Assembly (NCBI RefSeq): GCF_002269255.1
Contig: NZ_CP022823.1
Location: forward strand, 124,001 to 188,000
Direction of reading: 5' to 3'
Length of the DNA stretch: 64,000 nucleotides
DNA from: Klebsiella quasivariicola
GTDB lineage: Bacteria > Pseudomonadota > Gammaproteobacteria > Enterobacterales > Enterobacteriaceae
The position numbers and the translations under genes were made by a program. The notes below the pieces were generated by a model. The model searched no databases and had not been told where the DNA came from. It worked only from the letters and a program-made list of their open reading frames with translations. Of this stretch, positions 1 to 7,946 are shown piece after piece (within the stretch, counting starts at the first letter, position 1; each line of letters starts with the position of its first letter).

Positions 1-1
1 C

Positions 2-778
2 GCCGGTCTGGCGGCGGTCTATAACGTCCCGCTGGCAGGGGCGTTGTTCAGCCTTGAGGTCATGCTGCTGTCGTTTAGCTGGGAAAAAACGCTGGCGGCG
101 ATAATGACCTCGGCGATTGCCGCGTGGACGGCTACCCTGGGGTTAGGGGATGAATCGCAATACCATTTTGTTTCCAGCGCACTCCCGTACACCTTTCTCT
201 GGTGGGCGATTCTGGCGGGCCCGATTCTTGGTGCCGGCGCCTGGCTTTTTCGCAAAGCGACCAGCGCGGCGCGTTCACGCGTGCGAAGTAACTGGCAGAT
301 GCCGGTGTTCTGTCTGCTGGGTTTTTCCCTTCTTGCCATCCTGAGCCTTTATTTCCCCGAGCTTCCGGGCAACGGCAAGGGGCCGATGCAGCTGGCGCTT
401 AGCGACGGGCTGCCTCTCTCCATGGTCGCTGTCCTGTTAGTGTTGAAGATGGTGGTGATTCTGGCGGTGCTGCGCGGCGGCGCGGAGGGCGGGTTGTTAA
501 CCCCGGGGCTGGCGGTGGGCGGGCTGGCCAGCCTGCTGCTCTGCGCGCTCTGGCAATCAGGGTTCCCTGGCGGAGATGAAAGTAGTTTCGCTCTGGTGGG
601 GGCAGCCGCGTTTCTCGCCGCTTCTATGCAGATGCCGCTGACCGCGGTGGTGCTGGTGATGGAGTTCACTCACATGGATCACAGCTATCTGGCACCCACG
701 CTGCTGTGCGCGGCAGGGGCGTTTTTGACCTGCCGGGTACTGGATAAGAAAGCGGTTAATGAGCCGCAACGAAAGTGA
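2..778 (+). CDS. CLC-family chloride channel/antiporter, 3' part
   Basis: The reading frame is open from the first bases of the window, so the N-terminal part lies outside. The visible part is about 258 residues, almost all hydrophobic helices. It carries a CLC-like segment GLAAVYNVPLAGALFSLEV near the window edge, which contacts the anion pathway in the family, and further on GGLLTPGLAVGG, the counterpart of the GxFxP selectivity loop. CLC proteins move chloride, often in exchange for protons, across the inner membrane. A short charged tail ends the protein and no CBS domain is seen, as is usual for bacterial members. An internal ATG at 44 is not the true start because the homology begins before it. 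I cannot tell which CLC paralogue this is. Confidence 0.8.
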   Translation, partial: AGLAAVYNVPLAGALFSLEVMLLSFSWEKTLAAIMTSAIAAWTATLGLGDESQYHFVSSALPYTFLWWAILAGPILGAGAWLFRKATSAARSRVRSNWQMPVFCLLGFSLLAILSLYFPELPGNGKGPMQLALSDGLPLSMVAVLLVLKMVVILAVLRGGAEGGLLTPGLAVGGLASLLLCALWQSGFPGGDESSFALVGAAAFLAASMQMPLTAVVLVMEFTHMDHSYLAPTLLCAAGAFLTCRVLDKKAVNEPQRK

Positions 779-811
779 ACCGGGAAGGGGGGCTTCATCC
801 TGGAAGTAAAC

Positions 812-1870
812 TCAGTCGCCTTTTTCCATGATGGTTGCCTCATGGTTGATAAGCCATTTTTTACGCACAATGCCGCCGCCGTAACCGGTCATCGCACCAT
901 CTTTGCCGATAATTCGATGGCAGGGGATGATAATCGCGACGCGATTAGCGCCGTTTGCAGCAGCGACCGCGCGCGTGGCCGTTGGTTTACCTATATCCAT
1001 CGCAATCGATTGATAATGTGTCGTCTCGCCGAAGCTAACGCGCTGTAAACGGTGCCAGACCGCTCGCTGGAATTCGCTGCCTGGGGTATCAAGCGCCACC
1101 CCGAACGATTGACGATGCCCGGCAAAATACTCGGTTATTTCCTGTTGCGCCTGCCGGGTGTGGGCATTTTCACCTGCGATGATGCTGGCGTTGAACCGCC
1201 GCTGCAGGTCGCTGAATTCTGACTCCAGCGCGCGTCGGTCGACAAACTCCAGCAGACAAACTCCCCGTTGCGTTGCACAAACAAACATTGGCCCTAACGG
1301 GGTGGTAAAGCGATGAATTAAAACAACCTGGCGTTGTGCGCTGGGTGCGAAACCGGTCAATTTTTTGCAGGTATAGCCGAAGCCGCTTAAGGACTCGTAA
1401 CCGCTATCGAAAGCGACATCGGTAGTTGAGCGGCCTGCTTTTAATTCCTGAAGCGCCATATTCAAACGCTGCATCCGTTGAAAAGCCTGAAAGGTGATCC
1501 CGTGGTTTTGCAGGAACCAGCGGCGAACGCGTTCCGGGCTAATATCGTGCTGACGTAGCTCGCTATCGCTGAGGCGGACCTTTGGAGCTTCTCGCAGCAG
1601 GCGGAGCGCTTGTTCAACAAAGGCGGGGGCCGTCCGGGCATTCTCCGTCGGGCGACAGACTTTGCATGGCCGGAAGCCGGCATCCAGCGCGGATTTAAAG
1701 TCATTATAAAATTCGACGTTTTCCCGCCGGGGTTTTCGCGCCCGACAGACCGAGATACAAAATACGCCGGTGGTTTTCACGCCGACGAAAAAAACGCCGG
1801 TGAATTCCACCGCGCGTTCAAGCAGCGCCTGATACCAGATATCGCACTGCATGCTGTCGGTAATTTTCAT
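812..1870 (-). CDS. Ada-family methyl-DNA repair protein and regulator
   Basis: 352 residues with the full three-part Ada layout. The N-terminal zinc domain has Cys38, Cys42, Cys69 and Cys72, at the same numbers as in E. coli Ada, where Cys38 accepts methyl groups from phosphotriesters. An AraC-type helix-turn-helix follows (about residues 90-180). The C-terminal methyltransferase domain has IIPCHRIIG, whose Cys takes the alkyl group from O6-methylguanine. Family knowledge: methylated Ada activates alkylation-repair genes. The rest of the sequence is well diverged from E. coli Ada and alkB is not next to it, so this may be a second, divergent paralogue; I give no symbol. I chose the ATG at 1870 because it overlaps the stop of the upstream gene as ATGA. 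Earlier in-frame starts would run into that gene. Confidence 0.85.
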   Translation of the reverse strand: MKITDSMQCDIWYQALLERAVEFTGVFFVGVKTTGVFCISVCRARKPRRENVEFYNDFKSALDAGFRPCKVCRPTENARTAPAFVEQALRLLREAPKVRLSDSELRQHDISPERVRRWFLQNHGITFQAFQRMQRLNMALQELKAGRSTTDVAFDSGYESLSGFGYTCKKLTGFAPSAQRQVVLIHRFTTPLGPMFVCATQRGVCLLEFVDRRALESEFSDLQRRFNASIIAGENAHTRQAQQEITEYFAGHRQSFGVALDTPGSEFQRAVWHRLQRVSFGETTHYQSIAMDIGKPTATRAVAAANGANRVAIIIPCHRIIGKDGAMTGYGGGIVRKKWLINHEATIMEKGD

Positions 1871-2619
1871 GGTAAAAAAATACCCGAGAAAGAGTGATGG
1901 GTTTGCACCTGACATAATAGGTCTTTCAGTCTGGCCTGCGTGGCGGCATGAATAAAATTGCCCATCGAAATACGTTTTACGCCCAGGGCAGATAAGCTGC
2001 TGAAGTCTGCCAGTTCTGGCATACACATCACGTTTAAGGGTAAAGCCACATGGCGGACAATGGCGGTAATATCTTTCGCATAGGTGACGCCAGGCACAAA
2101 AAAACCACATGCACCGTGGTCCGCATAAAGTTGACCGCGATAGAGCGTCTGAACCAGCGCATCTTGTACGTTGAGAAGAAAGGTATCGGTGCGGACATTA
2201 ACAAACATGCCGGGACAGGCGCGGGTAATTTCCCTCAGTTTGACAGCAAAGCTCTGCGCATCGTCAAGACGGCGCGTATTATTCGCCACATGACTATCCT
2301 CAAGGTTTATTCCACTCACGCCGAGACGCGCCAGGCGCTGAATGTTGTCAATTATCTGGCTCGTTGTGGTACTGTAGCCCGCTTCTAAATCGACGCTTAA
2401 CGGCCGTTCGCTAACGGCTTTGATACGTGAGACAACATATAACAGCTCGTCAACATGCATCTCTTCGCCATCTTTATACCCCAGCATCGCGGCGATAGCG
2501 GCGCTGGAGGTTCCCAGAGCCCGATAGCCAGCCTGCTGAGCGGCCTGGGCGCTGCTGGCATCCCAGACGTTGGCAAGCAACAAAGGTTGGTTTTGCTGAT
2601 GAAGCGCATTGAAGTCCAT
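1867..2619 (-). CDS. Isocitrate lyase/PEP mutase superfamily protein
   Basis: 250 residues forming one TIM-barrel domain of the PEP mutase/isocitrate lyase superfamily. Visible family motifs are NVWDASSA near residue 17, KDGEEM near 49, SVDLEAGY near 75 (metal-binding Asp) and INLEDS near 103. The KKCGH loop of true isocitrate lyase is missing, so that activity is unlikely. Relatives are PEP mutases, oxaloacetate decarboxylases and 2-methylisocitrate lyases, so the substrate cannot be named. The start at 2619 has a purine-rich ribosome site (GAGAGAAAAG). The stop overlaps the start of the Ada-like gene by four bases, so the two are likely translated together; why such an enzyme is paired with alkylation repair is not obvious. 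Confidence 0.75.
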   Translation of the reverse strand: MDFNALHQQNQPLLLANVWDASSAQAAQQAGYRALGTSSAAIAAMLGYKDGEEMHVDELLYVVSRIKAVSERPLSVDLEAGYSTTTSQIIDNIQRLARLGVSGINLEDSHVANNTRRLDDAQSFAVKLREITRACPGMFVNVRTDTFLLNVQDALVQTLYRGQLYADHGACGFFVPGVTYAKDITAIVRHVALPLNVMCMPELADFSSLSALGVKRISMGNFIHAATQARLKDLLCQVQTHHSFSGIFLP

Positions 2620-2739
2620 TCTTTTCTCTCGCGGTGGTGTTTTCCCTGACTGTGCCGCGTTGTGCCTGTTTGCCACAACCGAAAAATGGACGACTATTTT
2701 TATACGTAAATTCTTATCATCAGCCAGTGAGAGAGAGAA

Positions 2740-2766
2740 ATAAAAAGGCCATGATTTATCATGGCC
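2740..2766 (-). terminator. Rho-independent terminator of yicC
   Basis: Read on the minus strand, GGCCATGA and TCATGGCC form an 8-bp stem around a 4-base loop, followed by TTTTTA. It lies 36 bases after the yicC stop and before the next minus-strand gene. Confidence 0.8.
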
Positions 2767-2801
2767 CTGGATACCGAAATACGCTAACAGATGAGAAAGC
2801 G

Positions 2802-3665
2802 TTACTCGATATTCTGGATCTGCTCGCGCATTTGCTCGATCAACACTTTCAACTCAATGGCAGAGTTGGTGACCTCGGCATTAATCGATTTTGACGCCAG
2901 GGTGTTCGACTCGCGGTTGAACTCCTGCATCATAAAGTCGAGACGGCGACCCACAGCCTCTTTCTTCTTCAGGATGTTATAGGTCTCTTTAACGTGCGCT
3001 TCGAGGCGATCCAGCTCTTCAGCAACGTCAATACGCTGCGCCATTAGCACCAGTTCTTGCTCAAGACGGTTATTTTCCAGCTGCACTTCCGCGTCTTCCA
3101 GTTTGGCAACCAGACGCTCGCGCTGCCACTGAAGGATTTCCGGCATATGGGCGCGAACTTTCGCCACTTCCCCGCTGACGCCTTCAAGACGCTGCTCGAT
3201 AAGCGCTTTCAGGGCCTGGCCTTCCGTTTCGCGGGCGACGATGAAGTCGTCCAGCGCGCCGTCCAGGGCTGACAGAATGTCGGCAGCGATGGCGTCGAGA
3301 TCCTGCTCTTTGGCAGCCATCACACCCGGCCAGCGCAGGATATCAACAGGATTGATTTCCCCTTCATCGCTCTGCATTTTCACCCAGTTGGCAGCGTTAA
3401 CCAGCTGCTTAGCCAGGTTTTCGTTGAGGATGAGTTCGCCCTGAGCACTGGGGTCTTGTTCAAAACGCAGGGTACATTCGATTTTGCCGCGAGTCAGGCG
3501 GGCGCGAATGCGCTCGCGTACCACGGGCTCCAGACTACGGAACTGCTCCGGCAGGCGGAAGTACGTTTCCAGATAGCGCTGGTTTACCGAGCGCAGCTCC
3601 CATGCGGCGCTACCCCAGTCACCCTTGATTTCACGGCGGGCATAGGCGGTCATACTGCGGATCAT
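2802..3665 (-). CDS. yicC: YicC family endoribonuclease
   Basis: 287 residues, the same length as E. coli YicC, beginning with the typical MIRSMTAYAR and ending in the conserved acidic/glutamine-rich tail. YicC proteins are metal-dependent endoribonucleases; in E. coli YicC has been linked to turnover of the small RNA RyhB. The middle region is rich in charged heptads and probably forms long helices. A TATAAT box on the minus strand at 3700-3705 sits suitably upstream. In E. coli yicC is divergent from rph with little between them; here about 5.5 kb of extra DNA separates the two. Confidence 0.95.
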   Translation of the reverse strand: MIRSMTAYARREIKGDWGSAAWELRSVNQRYLETYFRLPEQFRSLEPVVRERIRARLTRGKIECTLRFEQDPSAQGELILNENLAKQLVNAANWVKMQSDEGEINPVDILRWPGVMAAKEQDLDAIAADILSALDGALDDFIVARETEGQALKALIEQRLEGVSGEVAKVRAHMPEILQWQRERLVAKLEDAEVQLENNRLEQELVLMAQRIDVAEELDRLEAHVKETYNILKKKEAVGRRLDFMMQEFNRESNTLASKSINAEVTNSAIELKVLIEQMREQIQNIE

Positions 3666-4282
3666 AGACGTTCCTGTTTTCGTAATAATGATTGCAAGGA
3701 TTATAGCTTTGCAGGAGAGGAGTTAACAGGAATAGTGACGAAATACTTGGAAACGGATTGTTTAAAGGACATGGTTGTAAAGTATTTAACGCATTAGCGG
3801 TATCGAACCGCCGGTGGTGGGTAAAAAATAAAAGTGTGGTGTATTAATAATTTTCCGCGGTTAGCTTTTTAACGTATTGCATTTGTTAAATCGGTTTAGT
3901 TGTGATCATCGGCAGGATGAAAGTCTTCATTGCCGTTGTTTTTTTTAATATTTTTTTTGATTGCTTATGCTGTATATGTCATTTGGCTATGCCAGGCAAA
4001 TCATTTTACTGTCGGAAAGATAAGTCTGAGGGTAATCTGATTGGAAGTATAATTTCGAAAAATACGAAGGTGTTTTACCTTTAAGCATTATGTATGTTTT
4101 TTTTGAATTCATTATGACTAATGCATTAAAATCGCTATTAGTTGTATTATTGATATGAATAATATCATTTTAATTATGTCTAATTATTTTGTATTAACGT
4201 TTTTTAATTTTAGGCGGTATTGCTCGAGGGAAAGAACACTAGTATAGTCTTTTAGGATGAGTTCTATAAAAAGGATTTTAAT
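3666..4282. other. AT-rich intergenic region at the edge of the accessory cassette
   Basis: This 617-base gap has no convincing gene. The first 60 bases look like native yicC upstream DNA, with a minus-strand TATAAT at 3700-3705. From about 3830 base composition falls sharply: only 10 of the 60 bases at 4141-4200 are G or C. A GTG-started 60-codon frame at 3902-4084 has no ribosome site and is probably chance. The right end holds a plausible promoter for the cassette. Such AT-rich DNA is a typical H-NS target and a sign of transfer; both points are inference. Confidence 0.6.
4220..4248 (+). promoter_or_regulatory. Candidate sigma-70 promoter of the acyltransferase/ABC cassette
   Basis: TTGCTC (4220-4225) and TATAGT (4243-4248) are separated by 17 bases, upstream of the ATG at 4283, which has a good AAAAGGA ribosome site. 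The -35 box is weak, which could mean activator control. I saw no PhoB-box repeat, although phosphate starvation controls ornithine lipids in several bacteria. Confidence 0.45.
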
Positions 4283-5983
4283 ATGGACGCTATCTTTGAC
4301 AGAGTTATTAAGGAGTTTTTTCCTAATAAAAATATCCCATGTTGGAAGAAATGGGTTTTCGAGACCGCGTTTGGCAATAGGATATTTTCTCGCTTAGTAA
4401 ATAATGATAAAGTCTTCAATAAGCATGGGATTGATTGGGTCAATTCTGTTGTTGAGCTTCTTGAAGTACAATGTGAAACGAAAGACGAAGATTTTAATAA
4501 TATACCTCGGCATGGTGCTACGGTTGTTATCTCAAATCATCCGACAGTTATCGATGGCCTTACCTTAATACATACGGTCTCTCGGGTCAGAAAAGATATA
4601 AAGATTATTGCTAACCATATTTTGCCAATTATATTTCCAGAGGTGTCTGGACTAACCATTGGTATTGAAAATATGGCTGGTAAAATGAGTCACAAAAAAT
4701 TTAGAGAGATGAATGACCATCTGAAAAATGGTGGGGTACTGATTATTTGTCCTGCGGGTAAACTGGCAAACTGGTCTCTTTCTGGTTTACAGGAACATAA
4801 ATGGAATCCTGGTTTTTTACAGCTGGCTATCAGAAATAATGCGGCGTTGATACCTGTGCATATTACAGGAAGAAATAGTAAAAGATATTATTTAACTGCA
4901 ACGGTGTGGCGGCAATTATCAAATATTATGGTTATTCGTGAAGCTTTACGCCATCGTGGAAAAGTGATGAATATCAAAATAGGGGAGCAAATATCTTCAA
5001 CTTCCTTTAAGCACGATAATAAAGATCTTTCTCTGGCAGCAAGTACATGCAGGATGCATCTCCAGAGTATAGGAAAAAATGGGCCGACACTGGTAGATAC
5101 AATTTCTGCGCAGGAATCTCTGGCAAGCAGGAAAGCACTAATCAGTGAAATTGATGCGTGTGAAGTATTAAAGCAGTTTAATGACGGTAAAAAACTATTG
5201 ATATATCGCTATAACACTAGCGGAATCTCACCCATAATTGATGAATTAGGGCGTTTGCGCGAGCGTTGTTATCGTGATATTGGTGCAGGATCGGGCACAG
5301 ATAAAGACAACGATATTTTTGATGAGACTTATTACCATATCATTTTATGGGATCCTTCGGAGGAAGAAATTCTCGGGGCCTATCGTCTCATTCCTGTCGG
5401 TGAGCAAATGGCCCGCTATGGAATAACGGGATTATACAGTAGTAGCTTATTTAAATATCATGAGGGCGCGTATTCCTGCTTAGAGAAATGTGTGGAAATA
5501 GGCCGCGGCTTTATCCAAAAGCCCTATCAAAAAAGCAATGCGCTTGATTATTTATGGCGAGGAATATTCGATTTTATAAAAAGATATCCAGACTATAAGT
5601 ATTTATTAGGTGTATTGACTATTCCCGGTTCTTTTCCTGAGGATGTGCAAAAACTCATCGTGGCCTTTTATAATATGTACTTTGCCACCTCAATCGATTT
5701 CTGTACGCCTATAGAATTATTCAGTGCAGAAGATAAACAGAACGATAGTCCTTTTTGCGGAAAAGACTTTAGACATGACTGGGGGGTGCTTAATCATTTT
5801 TTGAGAAAAAAAGGTTATGAACTCCCCTGGCCTTTTAAGCAGAGCGCCAAATGGTTTTCTCCGGGTGGTTCGACGATTATGTCATTCACAAAAGATAACT
5901 CTTTTAATTCGATAGCAGGGTTAAACCTGAGTGCTATTGATAAACTGAATGAAATATACTTTAAGCATTATTTAAAAGATTAA
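4283..5983 (+). CDS. olsF: OlsF-like bifunctional O-/N-acyltransferase (ornithine lipid synthase)
   Basis: 566 residues in two acyltransferase domains. Residues 1-260 are PlsC-like: the HX4D motif is His86-PTVI-Asp91 in SNHPTVIDG, and CPAGKLANWS (156-165) stands where plain PlsC enzymes have the EGTRS block. Residues 300-490 resemble the GNAT-fold OlsB family, with ELGRLRERCYRDIGAGSG (321-338) and CVEIGRGFIQKPYQ (403-416). This order matches OlsF of Serratia proteamaculans, where the C-terminal half N-acylates ornithine and the N-terminal half adds the second acyl chain. The amino acid substrate here is inferred and could be lysine, glutamine or glycine. No transmembrane helix is obvious; the enzyme probably lies on the inner face of the inner membrane. 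Three transporter genes follow on the same strand. Composition is far more AT-rich than the backbone, suggesting transfer. C-terminal homology alone may get it labelled a hemolysin or acetyltransferase. Confidence 0.8.
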   Translation: MDAIFDRVIKEFFPNKNIPCWKKWVFETAFGNRIFSRLVNNDKVFNKHGIDWVNSVVELLEVQCETKDEDFNNIPRHGATVVISNHPTVIDGLTLIHTVSRVRKDIKIIANHILPIIFPEVSGLTIGIENMAGKMSHKKFREMNDHLKNGGVLIICPAGKLANWSLSGLQEHKWNPGFLQLAIRNNAALIPVHITGRNSKRYYLTATVWRQLSNIMVIREALRHRGKVMNIKIGEQISSTSFKHDNKDLSLAASTCRMHLQSIGKNGPTLVDTISAQESLASRKALISEIDACEVLKQFNDGKKLLIYRYNTSGISPIIDELGRLRERCYRDIGAGSGTDKDNDIFDETYYHIILWDPSEEEILGAYRLIPVGEQMARYGITGLYSSSLFKYHEGAYSCLEKCVEIGRGFIQKPYQKSNALDYLWRGIFDFIKRYPDYKYLLGVLTIPGSFPEDVQKLIVAFYNMYFATSIDFCTPIELFSAEDKQNDSPFCGKDFRHDWGVLNHFLRKKGYELPWPFKQSAKWFSPGGSTIMSFTKDNSFNSIAGLNLSAIDKLNEIYFKHYLKD

Positions 5984-6037
5984 ACTGACAGTGAACCTCT
6001 GGGCTGAATCGAGAATGCTTTACTCCAGTCGTCAGTA

Positions 6038-7036
6038 ATGAAAAAATTATATACGTACGGATGCGTTTTAATGCAAAAGCCAGTGAGTATCTTTTCCGTT
6101 TTGATAGCAATACTGCTCCTGTCGGGGTGTGATAACAAACCAGATAACATTTTATCTGGTTATTCACATGGTGATTTTATTTATCTTTCATATTCAGGTA
6201 GCGAAAAAATAGAACGACTACTGATTAATAAGGGAGATAATGTCACAACAGGGCAGGAGTTAGTTAAGATTGATTCCTTCGATGCGCAGAACATTCTCCT
6301 GCGGGCTGAAGAAAAGCTTTCAGCAGAGAGTGCATTATTACGGAATTTAGAGTCGGGAGAACGGCCTGAAGAGCTGGATGTGATACGTTCGCAGATTAAA
6401 AAAGCACAATCGGCAGAATCCCAGGTCAAGCGCCAGCTTGGGCGATATCGTAAACTGTATGCCACTCATGCCATATCGCTAGCGGAATGGGAGGATATCA
6501 GGGATGAGTTAACGCAAAAAGGTGCACAGGTTGAAGAGCTGATTAATCAACTCAAGGCACGGCAGCTGCCTGCCCGTCAGGATGAGATTAGCCAACAGCT
6601 CTCACTGGTGGCTGCGGCAAAACTCGAACGTGATAAGGCGCTTTGGGATGTTCAGCAAACGACAATTGTTTCGCCGGTAAATGCCCAAGTCTTTGATATT
6701 ATTTATCGTCCCGGGGAGCGGACCTCTGCCGGTAAACCAATCATCAGTCTGTTGCCACCTGAAAATATAAAAGTACGCTTTTTTATACCCGAAGCGATGC
6801 TCGGTAAATTTAAAGTCGGAGCCAAGGTAAGACTTTTATGCGATGGATGCGCGGAGTCCATCCCTGGCGTTATTAACTATATCAGTCCTGAAGCAGAATT
6901 TACCCCTCCGGTTATCTATAGTACGAAACGGCGTGAGAAGCTCATTTTTATGGCTGAGGCTGTCCCCGTCCCGCAACAGGCTGAGCGGATGAAAATCGGC
7001 CAACCGTTCGATGTGGAGATTATTGTGAATGAATAA
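6038..7036 (+). CDS. HlyD-type membrane-fusion lipoprotein of an ABC exporter
   Basis: 332 residues as given. A hydrophobic signal ends in the lipobox LLLSG-Cys31, so the mature protein should be a lipid-anchored periplasmic adaptor. Then come a first lipoyl half (about 45-75), a helical hairpin rich in Glu, Gln and Arg (about 80-200), a second lipoyl half containing TTIVSPVNAQVFDI, and a beta-barrel domain. This layout is that of E. coli YbhG and YhiI, the adaptors of YbhFSR- and RbbA/YhhJ-type transporters. An in-frame ATG at 6071 would give a more usual short signal (Cys at residue 20) and may be the real start; neither has a strong ribosome site. The gap after the acyltransferase is 54 bases, and the next gene overlaps by 8. 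It should link the permease to an outer-membrane channel; TolC is likely since none is encoded here. Confidence 0.85.
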   Translation: MKKLYTYGCVLMQKPVSIFSVLIAILLLSGCDNKPDNILSGYSHGDFIYLSYSGSEKIERLLINKGDNVTTGQELVKIDSFDAQNILLRAEEKLSAESALLRNLESGERPEELDVIRSQIKKAQSAESQVKRQLGRYRKLYATHAISLAEWEDIRDELTQKGAQVEELINQLKARQLPARQDEISQQLSLVAAAKLERDKALWDVQQTTIVSPVNAQVFDIIYRPGERTSAGKPIISLLPPENIKVRFFIPEAMLGKFKVGAKVRLLCDGCAESIPGVINYISPEAEFTPPVIYSTKRREKLIFMAEAVPVPQQAERMKIGQPFDVEIIVNE

Positions 7037-7946
7037 TCTTTGTATTGATGTGAAAAATCTCAATAAGCATTTTGGCGAGCATCATGTCGTTAAGGATTTC
7101 TCTTTACAGGTAGAAAAAGGAGAAATTTATGGTTTCCTCGGCCCGAACGGTAGCGGAAAAACGACATCTATTCGGATGATGTGTGGTTTGATCACGCCAG
7201 ATTCAGGAGAAGGCACCTGTCTGGGTATGGATATTTTTACTCAGCGGGAAAAAATAAAAAAAAATATAGGCTACATGACTCAGTATTTCTCGATGTGGGG
7301 AAATTTAACCATCCGGGAAAACTTACTCTTTATCTCCCGCTTGTATAGCCTCGACCAGCGTAAAGTCCGGGTTGAACGTGCGCTCTCAGAATTAGGTCTC
7401 ACCTCCCGACAGCACCAGCTGGCTAAGGAGCTTTCTGGCGGCTGGAAGCAAAGAATGGCCCTTGCGGCTTGCATGTTGCATGAACCCGTTTTGTTGTTCC
7501 TTGATGAACCAACCGCTGGCGTGGATCCAAAGGCGCGACGGGAGTTTTGGCAAATGTTGCATCAGCTCTCTGACAGGGGGATCTCAATCCTGGTGAGCAC
7601 GCATTATATGGATGAAGCTGAGCGTTGCCATAAGGTTGCCTATCTGTCTTATGGCCGACTGCTGGCGAATGGCACTATTGCGTCTATTATCGCGTCCCAG
7701 AATCTGATCACCATGCGAACCAGCGGTGCCGATCTGACGGTGCTTGAAAGCCAGCTACAGCGCTTGCCGGATATTGAGCAAACGGTGATTTTTGGCAACC
7801 AGCTTTATATTACCTCCAGAGATGAAGAGAAGTTAAAATCCACGCTTTTTGCATTTACGCAACAGGGTTATGAGTTCTGCAAGGTTGATACCAATCTGGA
7901 AGATGCATTTACCTACTTAATGAAAAATGATTGTGAAAAAATTTAA
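7029..7946 (+). CDS. ABC transporter ATP-binding protein (DrrA/YbhF type)
   Basis: 305 residues with every ATPase motif: Walker A GPNGSGKT (38-45), Q-loop Gln85, signature LSGGW (135-139), Walker B LLFLDE (155-160) and switch His192 in VSTHYMDEA. The C-terminal 90 residues end with NLEDAFTYLM, the closing motif seen in DrrA, NodI and YbhF-type exporters of drugs, lipids or polysaccharides. It is a single nucleotide-binding domain, unlike the two-domain YbhF and RbbA, so the working transporter probably has two copies. Its start overlaps the adaptor gene and its end overlaps the permease by 20 bases, so the subunits should be made together. Confidence 0.92.
   Translation: MNNLCIDVKNLNKHFGEHHVVKDFSLQVEKGEIYGFLGPNGSGKTTSIRMMCGLITPDSGEGTCLGMDIFTQREKIKKNIGYMTQYFSMWGNLTIRENLLFISRLYSLDQRKVRVERALSELGLTSRQHQLAKELSGGWKQRMALAACMLHEPVLLFLDEPTAGVDPKARREFWQMLHQLSDRGISILVSTHYMDEAERCHKVAYLSYGRLLANGTIASIIASQNLITMRTSGADLTVLESQLQRLPDIEQTVIFGNQLYITSRDEEKLKSTLFAFTQQGYEFCKVDTNLEDAFTYLMKNDCEKI

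Noticed and set aside
3902..4084. GTG-started 60-codon frame with a hydrophobic start in the AT-rich gap
   Set aside because: No ribosome site, no recognised similarity, and long frames with Phe/Ile/Leu runs are expected by chance in such AT-rich DNA.
4283..5983. Reading the acyltransferase as a hemolysin or a plain PlsC enzyme
   Set aside because: The C-terminal hemolysin label comes from a historical annotation of OlsB relatives, and a plain PlsC would be about half this length; both halves keep acyltransferase motifs.
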